From: an uncultured Oscillospiraceae bacterium
GTDB lineage: Bacteria > Bacillota > Clostridia > Oscillospirales > Oscillospiraceae
NCBI GenBank assembly: GCA_934572335.1
Contig: CAKTKU010000018.1
Location: forward strand, 1 to 43,257
Reading direction: 5' to 3'
DNA: 43,257 nt
Part shown: piece after piece, positions 8,469-16,709 of the stretch
How positions within the stretch are numbered: the first letter of the stretch is position 1
Layout: each line of letters opens with the position of its first letter
The notes under the pieces: model-generated
Database searches by the model: none
What the model was told of the DNA's origin: nothing
The model's input: only the letters and a program-made list of their open reading frames with translations
Made by a program: the position numbers and the translations under genes

Positions 8469-10064
8469 TCAGTTAAATTTATCGTGGTGTCGGAACAGCT
8501 CGTCTATGTCCGCGGGATCGGTGTGCGGCTCATCGTCGTCATCGTCCACGTAGTAGCGGTCGGAATAGGGGTCGTACCCGTCATACCCGCCGTAGCCGTC
8601 GTCGCTGTCATATTCCTCCCCGCCGTACTGCTGCTCATACTGCTCCTCGGCGAGGCGTCTGGCGCGTTCGCGCTCGCGCTCCTCCCGCTGACGGCGGCGC
8701 TGAGCCTCGGCGCGGCGGCGCTCCTCAAGGTGGCGGCGGCGCAGTGCGCGGTAGCGCGCCACGAGGATGAGGTATACCGCCAGCAGCGACAGTATCACGA
8801 TGATCAGCGTTATCACCCAGCCCTTGGAGAAGAACGCCTTGAGCTGCGTCTTGATATACTCGCTCTTCGACAGCTCCACGGCGTTGGGGTTGACGAGCTT
8901 TATAGAGCCGTAGTCCTTCCCGTCGGCGACGATGTGCACCTCGCCCAGCACCGTGCCCGCCTCTATCGGCGCGACGAGCTTGTCCTCATATATCTGCACC
9001 TCGGTGGAGATGGATTCGTCGTTTATGTCCACGGGCAGCAGCGCGCGCACATCGTCCGTCGGGCGCAGCAGCACCGTGCCGTCGCCCTCTGCGAGGTCGA
9101 CCATCACCTTCTGGTTGAACTGCGTGGCGGACAGAAGCGTGCGGTACGAGAAGTTTTCAAAGCACCAGTCGTAGAGCGCGATGGTGTTGGTGAAGTTGCC
9201 GAACTCCGACTCCTGGGTGTTCAGCTCCCCGCCGCAGCCCATCACGACCGCCAGCACGCTGATGTCGTTTCGCGTCGCGGTGGAGACGAGGCAGTACCCC
9301 GCCGCGCGGGTATACCCGGTCTTGACGCCCGCCGCACCCTCATAGAGGTAGTCATGCCCGTTATTCTGCATGGACATGCTCGCGTAATACCCGCCGTTGG
9401 AGATGAGCGCGTTGGAGTTCCATATCTCGCGCGCCTCGCTCATGTTCGTGGGCTGGGTCTTATAATACTCCGTGTCGCATATCGTGAGGAAATCCGGGTG
9501 CTTCACAGCCTCCTTGGTGATATAATAGAGGTCGCGCGCGGTGGTGTAATGCCCGTCGTTGGAAAGCCCGTTCGGGTCGAGAAAATGCGTGTTCGTGCAG
9601 CCAAGCTCCGCCGCGCGCTGGTTCATGCGGTCAACAAAGGCGGAAATGCTGCCGGAGATATAGGTGGCGAGGATGTTGCACGCCTCGTTTGCCGAGTGGA
9701 CGACCGCGCAGTAGACAAGATCGCGGTAGGTCATCATCTCGCCGGGCTGGATGTTGGAGTTGCTGGAATCCTCCGCCATGCCGTACCATGCGTCCGCCCC
9801 GGCGGTGACGATGTCGTCCATGCTGCACTGCCCGCTCTCCACCGCCTCTATGGCGAGAAGCCCGGTCATTATCTTCGTCAGGCTCGCGGGCGAGCGCTGC
9901 TCGTCGGCGTTCTTCTCATAGAGCACCTCGTCGGTGTTCATGTCCGCCAGATACACCGCTTGCGCGCCGAGCTGCGGGTCGTCAATGGCATAGGCAGACG
10001 GCGCGAGCGCGCACAGCGCAAGGCATATTATAAGAATCAGAGGGAAAATTTTAATTTTTTTCAT
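8469..10064 (-). CDS. dacF: D-alanyl-D-alanine carboxypeptidase (DacF/PBP5 type, peptidase S11) with unusual cytosolic tail
   Basis: This low-molecular-weight penicillin-binding protein trims peptidoglycan pentapeptides outside the membrane. The start at 10064 has GGGAGAG upstream and gives a signal peptide (MKKIKIFPLILIICLALC, cleavage after AYA near residue 26). The catalytic SxxK is SLTK (Ser61, Lys64), followed by SAN and KTG (GVKTGYTRAAG). A PBP5_C domain sits near 330-400. Instead of ending in an amphipathic anchor, the 531-residue protein has a real transmembrane helix (about 415-436). A 95-residue tail follows, first Arg/Glu-rich and coiled-coil-like, then rich in Tyr, Asp and Gly. 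The gene is divergent from the phoP-like regulator. Confidence 0.93.
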   Translation of the reverse strand: MKKIKIFPLILIICLALCALAPSAYAIDDPQLGAQAVYLADMNTDEVLYEKNADEQRSPASLTKIMTGLLAIEAVESGQCSMDDIVTAGADAWYGMAEDSSNSNIQPGEMMTYRDLVYCAVVHSANEACNILATYISGSISAFVDRMNQRAAELGCTNTHFLDPNGLSNDGHYTTARDLYYITKEAVKHPDFLTICDTEYYKTQPTNMSEAREIWNSNALISNGGYYASMSMQNNGHDYLYEGAAGVKTGYTRAAGYCLVSTATRNDISVLAVVMGCGGELNTQESEFGNFTNTIALYDWCFENFSYRTLLSATQFNQKVMVDLAEGDGTVLLRPTDDVRALLPVDINDESISTEVQIYEDKLVAPIEAGTVLGEVHIVADGKDYGSIKLVNPNAVELSKSEYIKTQLKAFFSKGWVITLIIVILSLLAVYLILVARYRALRRRHLEERRRAEAQRRRQREERERERARRLAEEQYEQQYGGEEYDSDDGYGGYDGYDPYSDRYYVDDDDDEPHTDPADIDELFRHHDKFN

Positions 10065-10178
10065 TTTGCTCTCCCGTTTTTTCTCGGAGTGTGGTACATT
10101 ATATATACGGGGTATATCATGCACCGTGGGCGGGCAAATGTGCCCGGAATGCCGCGTCGCGCGGCAGCCATACAGGTT

Positions 10179-10207
10179 ATTATATAATTTCCCACCCGAA
10201 ATTGCAA
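10179..10207 (-). promoter_or_regulatory. Promoter of the dacF-like gene
   Basis: On the minus strand TTGCAA (10202-10207) and TATAAT (10179-10184) are 17 bases apart, 115 bases before the start. The same region must hold the promoter of the divergent phoP-like gene, but I cannot place that one. A GC-rich 6-bp inverted repeat (GCCGCG/CGCGGC, 10151-10165) lies in the dacF leader. Confidence 0.65.
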
Positions 10208-10268
10208 CCAAAAATAATTGCCGGGTGGAGCGCCGGTGGGGGAAAACCCCCGGGAATGGAGGATCGCC

Positions 10269-10955
10269 GTGAAGATACTTGTTGTCGATGACGAAAAACT
10301 GCTCGTCAAGGGGATGAAGTTCAACCTTGAAAACGAGGGGTACACCGTGGACGCCTGCTACGACGGGGAGGAAGCGGTGGAGACCGCGCGCAGCGGCGAC
10401 TATGACCTCATCATTCTCGATCTGATGATGCCGCGCAAGGACGGGCTTCAGGCGTGCCAGGAGATACGCAGCTTTTCCACCGTGCCGATCATCATGCTCA
10501 CCGCACGCAGTGAAAAGGCCGACCTTCTGATGGGGTTTGAGTCCGGCGCGGACGATTACCTCACCAAGCCCTTTGATATATTGGAGCTGAAGGCGCGCGT
10601 GCGCGCGCTGCTGCGGCGCGCGTCGATCACCGCGCCCGTCGCGGTGCCGCTGCCGTCGGTGCTGACGAAGGGGCACATCACCGTCGACGAGGAGCGCCGC
10701 CGCGCCCTCAAGAATGGCGAGGAGATAGAGCTGACGGTGAAGGAGTTCGATCTCATTCTCTTCCTGATGAAAAACCCGGGGCGCGTCTACTCGCGCGAGA
10801 ACCTGCTCGACCTCGTGTGGGGCTATGACTATCAGGGCGACACGCGCACTGTGGACGTGCACATCCGCCGCCTGCGCGAGAAGCTTGAGCTTGACCCCGC
10901 CAACCCCCGCTATATCGTCACCAAATGGGGCGTGGGGTACTACTTTGCCGATTAA
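10269..10955 (+). CDS. PhoP/PhoB-like response regulator (OmpR family)
   Basis: This is a 228-residue DNA-binding regulator. The receiver domain (1-115) has the phospho-acceptor Asp51 in LIILDLMMPRKDG, acidic residues in VVDDE, and TKPFD near residue 100. The winged-helix domain (about 130-226) ends VDVHIRRLREKLELDPANPRYIVTKWGVGYYF in spirit, with the recognition segment DTRTVDVHIRRLREK. It starts with GTG 10269, six bases after GGAGG (10258-10262). It lies nine bases before its kinase and is divergent from dacF, so envelope or phosphate stress are the obvious candidate signals. The name PhoP is by family resemblance only. Confidence 0.9.
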   Translation: MKILVVDDEKLLVKGMKFNLENEGYTVDACYDGEEAVETARSGDYDLIILDLMMPRKDGLQACQEIRSFSTVPIIMLTARSEKADLLMGFESGADDYLTKPFDILELKARVRALLRRASITAPVAVPLPSVLTKGHITVDEERRRALKNGEEIELTVKEFDLILFLMKNPGRVYSRENLLDLVWGYDYQGDTRTVDVHIRRLREKLELDPANPRYIVTKWGVGYYFAD

Positions 10956-10964
10956 GGAGCCGCC

Positions 10965-12362
10965 ATGCGCAGCCTTAGGATACAATTCATGGCGTTCACA
11001 GTGGTGCTGCTGTCGATATTGCTGCTGCTGCTGAACATCTTTCCCATTATCTCCTCGCGCGACCGCGTATTTGAGGAAAAGCGCAACTCCCTGAGCAGTC
11101 AGGCGGCGGTCGTCGCGTCGTCGCTGGCGAATCTCGACGCGCCCAACCGCGACAGCATAAGCGACGTTCTGCAGCTTCTGGACATCAGCGGCTTTGCCCA
11201 CACGGTCGTCGTCGACGCCGAGGGCGGCGTGCTCTATGACGACGGGACGAGCGCCGACCCGGAGCGCGAGCGCGGCGACATTTCCGCGGCGCTCTCGGGG
11301 AAGACGGTGTTCCGCTCGCTCTTCGCATCGGGCGCATTCCAGAGCTGCTTTGCCATGCCCATGAGCAGTCAGGGCGTGACCGTGGGCGCGGTGTATATAA
11401 GCGAGCATGACGCCGAGCGCGCCGCGATGATAGAGACGATGCAGGGGCGGCTGCGCTTCACATCGATCGTCATCGCCGGGGCGGCGCTCATCATCGTCGC
11501 GCTGTTTTCAAACGTGCTCCTCCGGCGCATACACGAGCTGGTGGAGTCTATGCGCATCGTCGCCTCCGGCAACTACGGGTACCGCCTCGCCACGCGCGGG
11601 CGGGACGAGATTGCGGAGCTGGGGGACGAGTTCAACATGCTGACCGAGCGCCTTGAGACGACGGAGCGCCAGCGCCGCCGCTTTGTGTCCGATGCCTCGC
11701 ACGAGCTGAAGACCCCGCTCGCTTCCATCCGGCTGCTGTCGGACAGCATCGTGCAGAGTGAGAACATGAACGCCAGCACCGTGCGGGAGTTCGTCACGGA
11801 CATCGGGCAGGAGGCGGAGCGCCTGCAGCGCACGACGGAAAAGCTCTTAGAGCTCAGCCGCATGGACGACGACGTCCGCTTTGACCCGGAGCCTGTGGAC
11901 GTAAAGCAGGTGACCGTGGACGCGCTGGTGCTGCTGCGCCCGCTCGCGGACGAGCGGAAGGTGAAAATGCGCAGTGAGCTGGACGACGGCTGCGTCGTCA
12001 TGGCGACGGTGGACGATATGTTCCACATCATCTTCAATCTTATCGAAAACGCTATTAAATATAACGTTGAGGGCGGCAGCGTCACGCTGCGCGTCAAAAG
12101 CGACGACAGCACCGTCAGCATCGCCGTCGAGGACACGGGCATCGGCATTCCGGAGGAGGATCGCTTCAACATCTTCTCCCGGTTTTACCGCGTGGACAAG
12201 GCGCGCTCAAGAGAGGCCGGCGGCAGCGGGCTTGGGCTGAGCATCGTGCACGACGCGGTGCAGCTCTACGGTGGTACGATAACCGTCGGCGCGAACAAGC
12301 CGCAGGGCTCGCGCTTTGTCGTCAGCTTTCCAAAACCATCACCGGAGGAGACAGGAATATGA
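10965..12362 (+). CDS. PhoR-like membrane sensor histidine kinase
   Basis: This 465-residue kinase is the partner of the preceding regulator. It has two membrane segments (about 8-30 and 165-188) enclosing an extracellular sensor region of about 130 residues. A HAMP linker, a HisKA domain with FVSDASHELKTPLASIR, and HATPase_c with NLIENAIKYN, DTGIGIPEEDRFNIFSRFYRVD-type F box and GGSGLGLSIVHDAV follow. This full set of boxes predicts an active kinase. The gene lies nine bases after the regulator and its stop overlaps the next start by four bases (ATGA), so the peptidase is translationally coupled to it. Confidence 0.92.
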   Translation: MRSLRIQFMAFTVVLLSILLLLLNIFPIISSRDRVFEEKRNSLSSQAAVVASSLANLDAPNRDSISDVLQLLDISGFAHTVVVDAEGGVLYDDGTSADPERERGDISAALSGKTVFRSLFASGAFQSCFAMPMSSQGVTVGAVYISEHDAERAAMIETMQGRLRFTSIVIAGAALIIVALFSNVLLRRIHELVESMRIVASGNYGYRLATRGRDEIAELGDEFNMLTERLETTERQRRRFVSDASHELKTPLASIRLLSDSIVQSENMNASTVREFVTDIGQEAERLQRTTEKLLELSRMDDDVRFDPEPVDVKQVTVDALVLLRPLADERKVKMRSELDDGCVVMATVDDMFHIIFNLIENAIKYNVEGGSVTLRVKSDDSTVSIAVEDTGIGIPEEDRFNIFSRFYRVDKARSREAGGSGLGLSIVHDAVQLYGGTITVGANKPQGSRFVVSFPKPSPEETGI

Positions 12363-13441
12363 ACAATCTCAGCAGAATTCAGCAGCAGCTTGAGCAGCAC
12401 GCGCTTGACGCACTGCTCATAACCGACGAGAAAAACCAGCGCTACGCACTTGGCTTCCCGTTCACGGACGGGGCTGTGCTCGTCTCGTGGCGCGGCGCGT
12501 GGCTCTTCACGGACTCGCGCTATATCGAGGCGGCGGAGAACACGGCGGGCAGCATCGCGAACGTCGTCCTCTTCGACGCGCAGCACCCGCTCATGGACAG
12601 CATACGCGCCGTCATCGCGTCCGAGCGGCTCTCGCGCATCGGCGCGGAGGAGGAAAAGCTCAGCCATGCGGGGTTCATGCACTATGAAAAGGAGCTGGGC
12701 ATGAAGCTTGAATCGGCGCAGAGCATACTTTCCACCCTGCGCAGTGCCAAGAGCGAGGAGGAGATCGCCGCCATGCGCGAGGCGCAGGGCATCGCCGAGG
12801 CCGCCCTTGCCGAAACGCTGCCGCTCATCCGCCCGGGCATGAGCGAGCAGGAGCTTGCCGCGGAGCTGGTGTACCGCATGCTGCGCCACGGGTCGGAGGG
12901 CAACTCCTTTGACCCCATCGTCATCACCGGCAAAAAGACGAGCATGCCCCACGGCGTGCCGGGGGACGAGCTTATCGCCGAGGGCGATTTCGTGACGATG
13001 GACTTCGGCTGCATAAAGCACGGCTACTGCTCCGACATGACGCGCACCGTCGCCGTCGGACACGCGACGGAGGAGATGCGCAATATCTACTCCATCGTGC
13101 TGGAGGCGCAGCTTGCCGGTATCTCCGCGGCGCGCGCCGGTGTCCCCGGGCGCGACATTGACGGCGCGGCGCGCGATGTCATCACCCGCGCGGGATACGG
13201 TGAGTATTTCGGCCACGGCTTCGGTCACTCGCTTGGTCTGGACATACACGAAAGCCCCAACGCCAACCTGCGCGGCGACACGCCGATGCCCGTGGGTGCG
13301 GTCGTCAGCGCGGAGCCGGGCATATACCTCCCCGGCCGCTTCGGCGTGCGCATCGAGGATGTGATGGTGCTGCGCGAGGACGGCGCGGAGGTCATCACCC
13401 GTGCGCCGAAGATGGAGCTTATCGTGCTGAACAACAAGTGA
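12359..13441 (+). CDS. Xaa-Pro peptidase (M24 family)
   Basis: This 360-residue cytoplasmic metallopeptidase removes N-terminal residues before proline (aminopeptidase P) or cleaves Xaa-Pro dipeptides. It has an N-terminal creatinase-type domain (about 5-130) and a C-terminal pita-bread domain. Metal ligands are visible: the Asp residues in VTMDFGC and CSDMTRTV, His in GHGFGHSLGLDIHE, and Glu in SAEPGIY and RIEDV. Its length fits the PepQ/YpdF-like group common in Firmicutes. The start ATG overlaps the kinase stop. An efp gene lies just downstream; this order is frequent in Clostridia, and EF-P relieves stalling at proline runs, but the link is by proximity only. Confidence 0.93.
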   Translation: MNNLSRIQQQLEQHALDALLITDEKNQRYALGFPFTDGAVLVSWRGAWLFTDSRYIEAAENTAGSIANVVLFDAQHPLMDSIRAVIASERLSRIGAEEEKLSHAGFMHYEKELGMKLESAQSILSTLRSAKSEEEIAAMREAQGIAEAALAETLPLIRPGMSEQELAAELVYRMLRHGSEGNSFDPIVITGKKTSMPHGVPGDELIAEGDFVTMDFGCIKHGYCSDMTRTVAVGHATEEMRNIYSIVLEAQLAGISAARAGVPGRDIDGAARDVITRAGYGEYFGHGFGHSLGLDIHESPNANLRGDTPMPVGAVVSAEPGIYLPGRFGVRIEDVMVLREDGAEVITRAPKMELIVLNNK

Positions 13442-13476
13442 TCCGACACCGCGCAGGCGAAAATTGAGAAAAACTC

Positions 13477-13505
13477 TTGCAAATTATCAATATATACTGT
13501 AAAAT
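13477..13505 (+). promoter_or_regulatory. Promoter of efp
   Basis: TTGCAA (13477-13482) and TAAAAT (13500-13505) are separated by 17 bases in an AT-rich gap, 53 bases before the efp start. A GGAGG site precedes the start. Confidence 0.55.
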
Positions 13506-13558
13506 AAAAAGGCTAAGTATATAAGCGTTTTGAATCTATATATGGGAGGACCCTATTT

Positions 13559-14116
13559 ATGATCACAGCAGGCGATTTCAGAAACGGCGTTACCTTTGAG
13601 ATGGACGGACAGGTCATGCAGGTCGTCGAGTTCCAGCATGTCAAGCCCGGCAAGGGCGCGGCGTTCGTGCGCACCAAGATGAAGAATGTCATCACCGGCG
13701 CCGTCACCGAGACCTCTTTCAACCCCACCGCGAAGTTTGAGAACGCGACCGTTGACCGTCAGACCATGGAGTACAGCTATGCCGACGGCAACCTCTATTA
13801 TTTCATGAACCCCGAGACCTACGAGCTCGAGCCGGTCGACTCCTCCGTTCTGGGCGACAACTTCAAGTTCGTCAAGGAGAACATGGAGTGCACCATCTAC
13901 TCCTACAAGGGCAAGGTCTTCAATGTCGAGCCTCCGTTCTTTGTGGAGCTTGAGGTCACCGAGACCGACCCCGGCTTTGCCGGCAACACCGCCACCAACG
14001 CGACCAAGCCCGCCACGCTTGAGACCGGGGCCGAGATCAAGGTTCCCCTGTTCATCGATGTCGGCGAGAAGATCAAGGTCGACACCCGCACCGGCGAATA
14101 TCTCAGCCGCGCATAA
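13559..14116 (+). CDS. efp: Translation elongation factor P
   Basis: EF-P enters the ribosomal E site and speeds peptide bond formation at proline runs. The 185-residue protein has the usual three beta-barrel domains: KOW-like (1-65), OB (66-128) and the C-terminal domain ending VDTRTGEYLSRA. The modification loop reads KPGKGAAFVR, with Lys32 at the tip as in the Bacillus subtilis type, where that lysine carries 5-aminopentanol; no efmA/genX-type modification gene is visible here. The ribosome site GGAGG lies about ten bases upstream. It has its own promoter and terminator, although it sits next to the Xaa-Pro peptidase gene. Confidence 0.98.
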   Translation: MITAGDFRNGVTFEMDGQVMQVVEFQHVKPGKGAAFVRTKMKNVITGAVTETSFNPTAKFENATVDRQTMEYSYADGNLYYFMNPETYELEPVDSSVLGDNFKFVKENMECTIYSYKGKVFNVEPPFFVELEVTETDPGFAGNTATNATKPATLETGAEIKVPLFIDVGEKIKVDTRTGEYLSRA

Positions 14117-14125
14117 GAGAGAAAA

Positions 14126-14156
14126 AAAGGGAGGCTCATAAAAGAGACCTCCCTTT
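14126..14156 (+). terminator. Intrinsic terminator after efp
   Basis: The stem AAAGGGAGGCTC / GAG(A)CCTCCCTTT (14126-14137 with 14144-14156) has one bulged A and a six-base loop. It starts nine bases after the efp stop codon. Confidence 0.75.
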
Positions 14157-14213
14157 ATCAAACTATACATTTGAATACAAACAGCATTGACGACCAAAAA
14201 GGAGGTTTTCACA

Positions 14214-14750
14214 ATGACTATCGTTGAAAAAGCGGCGTATCTGAAGGGTCTGACCGAGGGTCTGGGCATCGACGGCGATTCAAAGGAGGGCAAGCTCTGG
14301 ACTACGCTGTGCGAGCTTGTGTCCGACATGGCGCACGAGATAGAGGACCTTCAGGAGAGCAGTCTTGACTTTGCCGGCGCTCTCGACGAGATGAGCGACG
14401 AGCTTGTGTATCTTGAGGAGCTGACGTGTGACCTCGACGTGCCGGAGGATCCCTTTGACGATGATGACGACGTCTATGACTTCTCCGACGACGATGAGGA
14501 CGATGCGCCCGTCTGCCGCGGCCGGTGCTGCTGCTCCGCGCCCTACGACGATGAGGACGACGAGGAGCTGGACTATGACGGCGTGATGTACGACGTGACC
14601 TGCCCCACCTGCGGCGAGGAGATAACCTTCGACGAGGGAACGCTGTCCGAAGGCTCCATCATCTGCCCCAGCTGCGGGGAGGAGCTGGAATTTGACCTCG
14701 ACGGCGAGACCGCGGAGGGCGAAGACAGCAGCGAGGACAAGGATGAGTAA
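14214..14750 (+). CDS. CD1247-like acidic zinc-ribbon protein
   Basis: The 178-residue protein has an N-terminal helical domain (MTIVEKAAYLKGLTEGL, about 1-75) matching the domain named after Clostridioides difficile CD1247. A very acidic middle (about 80-120, Asp/Glu runs and CRGRCCC) follows. A C-terminal zinc ribbon has two Cys-x2-Cys pairs (CPTCGEE and CPSCGEE). The family is widespread in Clostridia with no assigned reaction; nucleic-acid or protein binding is only a guess from the ribbon. ATG 14214 is chosen because AAGGAGG lies just before it, while an earlier in-frame start lacks a site. It often lies near efp in Clostridia, as here. Confidence 0.85.
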   Translation: MTIVEKAAYLKGLTEGLGIDGDSKEGKLWTTLCELVSDMAHEIEDLQESSLDFAGALDEMSDELVYLEELTCDLDVPEDPFDDDDDVYDFSDDDEDDAPVCRGRCCCSAPYDDEDDEELDYDGVMYDVTCPTCGEEITFDEGTLSEGSIICPSCGEELEFDLDGETAEGEDSSEDKDE

Positions 14751-14765
14751 CAGCGTCCCCCGCCC

Positions 14766-15602
14766 CTATCGCTTGAGCTTTCCGGGGCTCATGCCGAAGC
14801 TTTCGGTGAACGCCCGGTGAAAAGTTGAATAGTCTGCAAAGCCGCTGTCAAAGGCGGCTTTGTTTGCGTTTACCCCCTCGCGGATGAGCCGCGCGGCGTA
14901 CAGAAGGCGCTTGCGGCGGATATAGGCGTGCACCGTCATGCCCGTCTGCGCCTTGAAAAGGCGCATGAAGTGGTACCGGCTGAGATACACCCGGTCGGCG
15001 AGCACGTCCACGGTCAGCTCCCGCGAGAGGTTTTCGTTTATGTAGGAGAGCGTTTTTTCTATCTTCTCGTCAAGCTTCTTCTCCTCGCGCTCCGGCGCGG
15101 CGGCGGCAATGCGGTTTATGCGTATAAGAAGCTGCATCATCAGCGTGTCGCGCATCGCCTGCGCGCCGAACTCATTGTCCGCAAGGCTGTCCTCAAAGGC
15201 CGAGAGCGCCGCCGAGAGCGCCGCGCGCGGCTCCCCCTCCGGCGTGAGCAGGTGCTGCCCCGTGGCGTCCGCGTGCTCGAAGCACTCTCTCAGCCCCGCG
15301 CCGGGCAGCACACGGTCAAAATAGTGCCGGTCGAGGTAGATGATGATGCGCTCATACGGGACGGACTTGTCGATGAGCGCCTTGTGTATGGTGTGGTGCC
15401 GCACGAGCAGCATATCCCACGGGCGCAGGGTGTACACCTTGTCCTCCACAGCATAGTCCACGCTGCCGGAGATGAGCAGCACTATCTTGTCAAAATCGTG
15501 AAAGTGAAAATCACGCTCCTGCCCGGCGGTGTCGCGCAGGTGGAAATAATGATAGTTCTCCTCAAGATACCCCTCGCGCGCGAAGGTCTGCTCCTCTTTC
15601 AT
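14766..15602 (-). CDS. AraC family transcriptional regulator
   Basis: This 278-residue regulator has an N-terminal cupin sensor domain (about 20-150; FHFHDFDKIVLLISG and RPWDMLLVRHHTIHK) and a C-terminal AraC-type double helix-turn-helix (about 180-275). The motifs include LADRVYLSRYHFMRLFKAQTG and ANKAAFDSGFADYSTFHRAF, followed by GMSPGKLK. The cupin histidines suggest a small ligand, which is unknown. The start at 15602 has GGAGG 11 bases upstream and a clear promoter further on. It converges with the CD1247-like gene (15-base gap) and is divergent from noc. No obvious metabolic target is adjacent. Confidence 0.92.
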   Translation of the reverse strand: MKEEQTFAREGYLEENYHYFHLRDTAGQERDFHFHDFDKIVLLISGSVDYAVEDKVYTLRPWDMLLVRHHTIHKALIDKSVPYERIIIYLDRHYFDRVLPGAGLRECFEHADATGQHLLTPEGEPRAALSAALSAFEDSLADNEFGAQAMRDTLMMQLLIRINRIAAAAPEREEKKLDEKIEKTLSYINENLSRELTVDVLADRVYLSRYHFMRLFKAQTGMTVHAYIRRKRLLYAARLIREGVNANKAAFDSGFADYSTFHRAFTESFGMSPGKLKR

Positions 15603-15630
15603 CGCGTCCTCGCCCTCCTTTTTTTCGTCT

Positions 15631-15659
15631 ACTATACCGCATTTTTTGCAATGTTTCAA
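15631..15659 (-). promoter_or_regulatory. Promoter of the AraC-type gene
   Basis: On the minus strand TTGAAA (15654-15659) and TATAGT (15631-15636) have a 17-base spacer. The transcript leader is about 25 bases and carries GGAGG. I cannot place a noc promoter convincingly in the remaining 15660-15804. Confidence 0.7.
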
Positions 15660-15804
15660 GAGTATACCGTGTTTCAATTGCGTTTCTGCCCGTCCGTCAT
15701 ATCTTCGCTTCCCCCCTCCTTTCGCGCAAATTCTCGCCCCGCACGGGATATACTTTTCCCATACTGAAAGAACGGCACTGCCATACTAAGGAGGAACGGC
15801 AAAA

Positions 15805-16653
15805 ATGCAGGCATTGCGCACACGCCCCGGCGTTAAACGGGGCAGCATAGTTTATCTCTGCACGGAGGACGTCTCGCCCTGTCCCGTGCAGGCGCGGAAG
15901 ATATTCGACGAGGACTCGCTCCGGGAGCTGAGCGAGAGCATACGCACCTACGGCATATTGAACCCCCTCACCGTCCGCTCGCGCGGCGGGCGGTATGAGC
16001 TGGTCGCGGGTGAGCGGCGGCTGCGCGCGGCAAAGCTCGCGGGGCTGCGGGAGGTACCGTGTCTGGTGATAGACGTGGACATGGAGAACGCCAGCCTCAT
16101 CTCGCTCATCGAAAATCTCCAGCGGCGGGATCTGGACTTCATAGAGGAGGCAAACGGCATAAGCCAGCTTATACATATGTTCGGCATGAGCCAAGAGGAG
16201 GCGGCACGGCGGATAGGCAAATCGCAGTCCTCCGTGGCGAACAAGCTGCGGCTGCTGCGGCTGCCGGGGGACGTGCTGGACGCACTGCGCGAGCACTCGC
16301 TCACGGAGCGTCACGGGCGGGCGCTGCTGCGTCTGCCGTCGTCGGACGCGCAGCGCGCGGCGCTTGAGCACATCATTGAAAACGACCTCAACGTCGCCGC
16401 GACGGAGGCGTATGTCGAAACGCTCCTCGCCGCCCCCGCCGCGGAGCCGCCGGAGGAGGAACGCCCCGAGCCGCGGCGTACCTTCGTGCTCAAGGACGTG
16501 CGCGTCTTTCTCAACACCCTCTCGCGCAGCATTGACCTGATGAAGCAGGGCGGCATCGACGCGGGCATGCGCCGCGAGGAGACCGAGGACTCGCTCATTC
16601 TCACCATCTCCATCCCCAAAAACCGCCCCGGCACCGCGCCCTGCGCGGAATAG
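15805..16653 (+). CDS. noc: ParB-family nucleoid occlusion protein (Noc-like)
   Basis: Noc-type proteins bind DNA sites and CTP and keep the division septum off the nucleoid. The 282-residue length matches Noc. The ParB N-terminal domain spans about 20-110 and contains the CTP-binding box VAGERRLRAAKLAG and the ENLQRRDL segment. A helix-turn-helix (MSQEEAARRIGKSQSSVANKLRLLRLP) follows near 130-158, and the C-terminal dimer region carries RRTFVLKDVRVFLNTL. There is no ParA gene next to it, which favours Noc over a plasmid- or chromosome-segregating ParB. The start has AAGGAGG upstream. An additional ParB/Spo0J elsewhere in the genome would be expected. Confidence 0.88.
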   Translation: MQALRTRPGVKRGSIVYLCTEDVSPCPVQARKIFDEDSLRELSESIRTYGILNPLTVRSRGGRYELVAGERRLRAAKLAGLREVPCLVIDVDMENASLISLIENLQRRDLDFIEEANGISQLIHMFGMSQEEAARRIGKSQSSVANKLRLLRLPGDVLDALREHSLTERHGRALLRLPSSDAQRAALEHIIENDLNVAATEAYVETLLAAPAAEPPEEERPEPRRTFVLKDVRVFLNTLSRSIDLMKQGGIDAGMRREETEDSLILTISIPKNRPGTAPCAE

Positions 16654-16662
16654 TACAACTCC

Positions 16663-16700
16663 CCGCCCCCATAGATTTATATATACGTCTATGGAGGCGG
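16663..16700 (+). promoter_or_regulatory. Inverted repeat covering the ymxH ribosome site
   Basis: CCGCCCCCATAGA (16663-16675) and TCTATGGAGGCGG (16688-16700) pair over 12 of 13 positions around a 12-base AT-rich loop. The right arm contains the GGAGG ribosome site of the ymxH start at 16710. The fold would hide that site in the mRNA; function is inference. Confidence 0.5.
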
Positions 16701-16709
16701 TGAATTTTT

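Noticed and set aside
8484..10187. Long plus-strand open frame opposite the dacF-like gene
   Set aside because: It is a shadow of the high-GC codon pattern: no ribosome site, no recognisable domain, and fully opposite a gene with clear SxxK, SxN and KTG motifs.
10229..10250. GGGGG-AAAA-CCCCC hairpin before the phoP-like gene
   Set aside because: Only five to six pairs, with no T-run, eight bases before the ribosome site. Too small to claim a function.
10065..11408. N-terminal extension of the dacF frame to 11408
   Set aside because: The open frame continues across the divergent promoter and into the phoP/phoR genes. The signal peptide at 10064 with a ribosome site fixes the real start.
15805..16653. 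ParB of a ParAB-parS segregation system
   Set aside because: No parA is adjacent, and the length and gene context fit Noc better.
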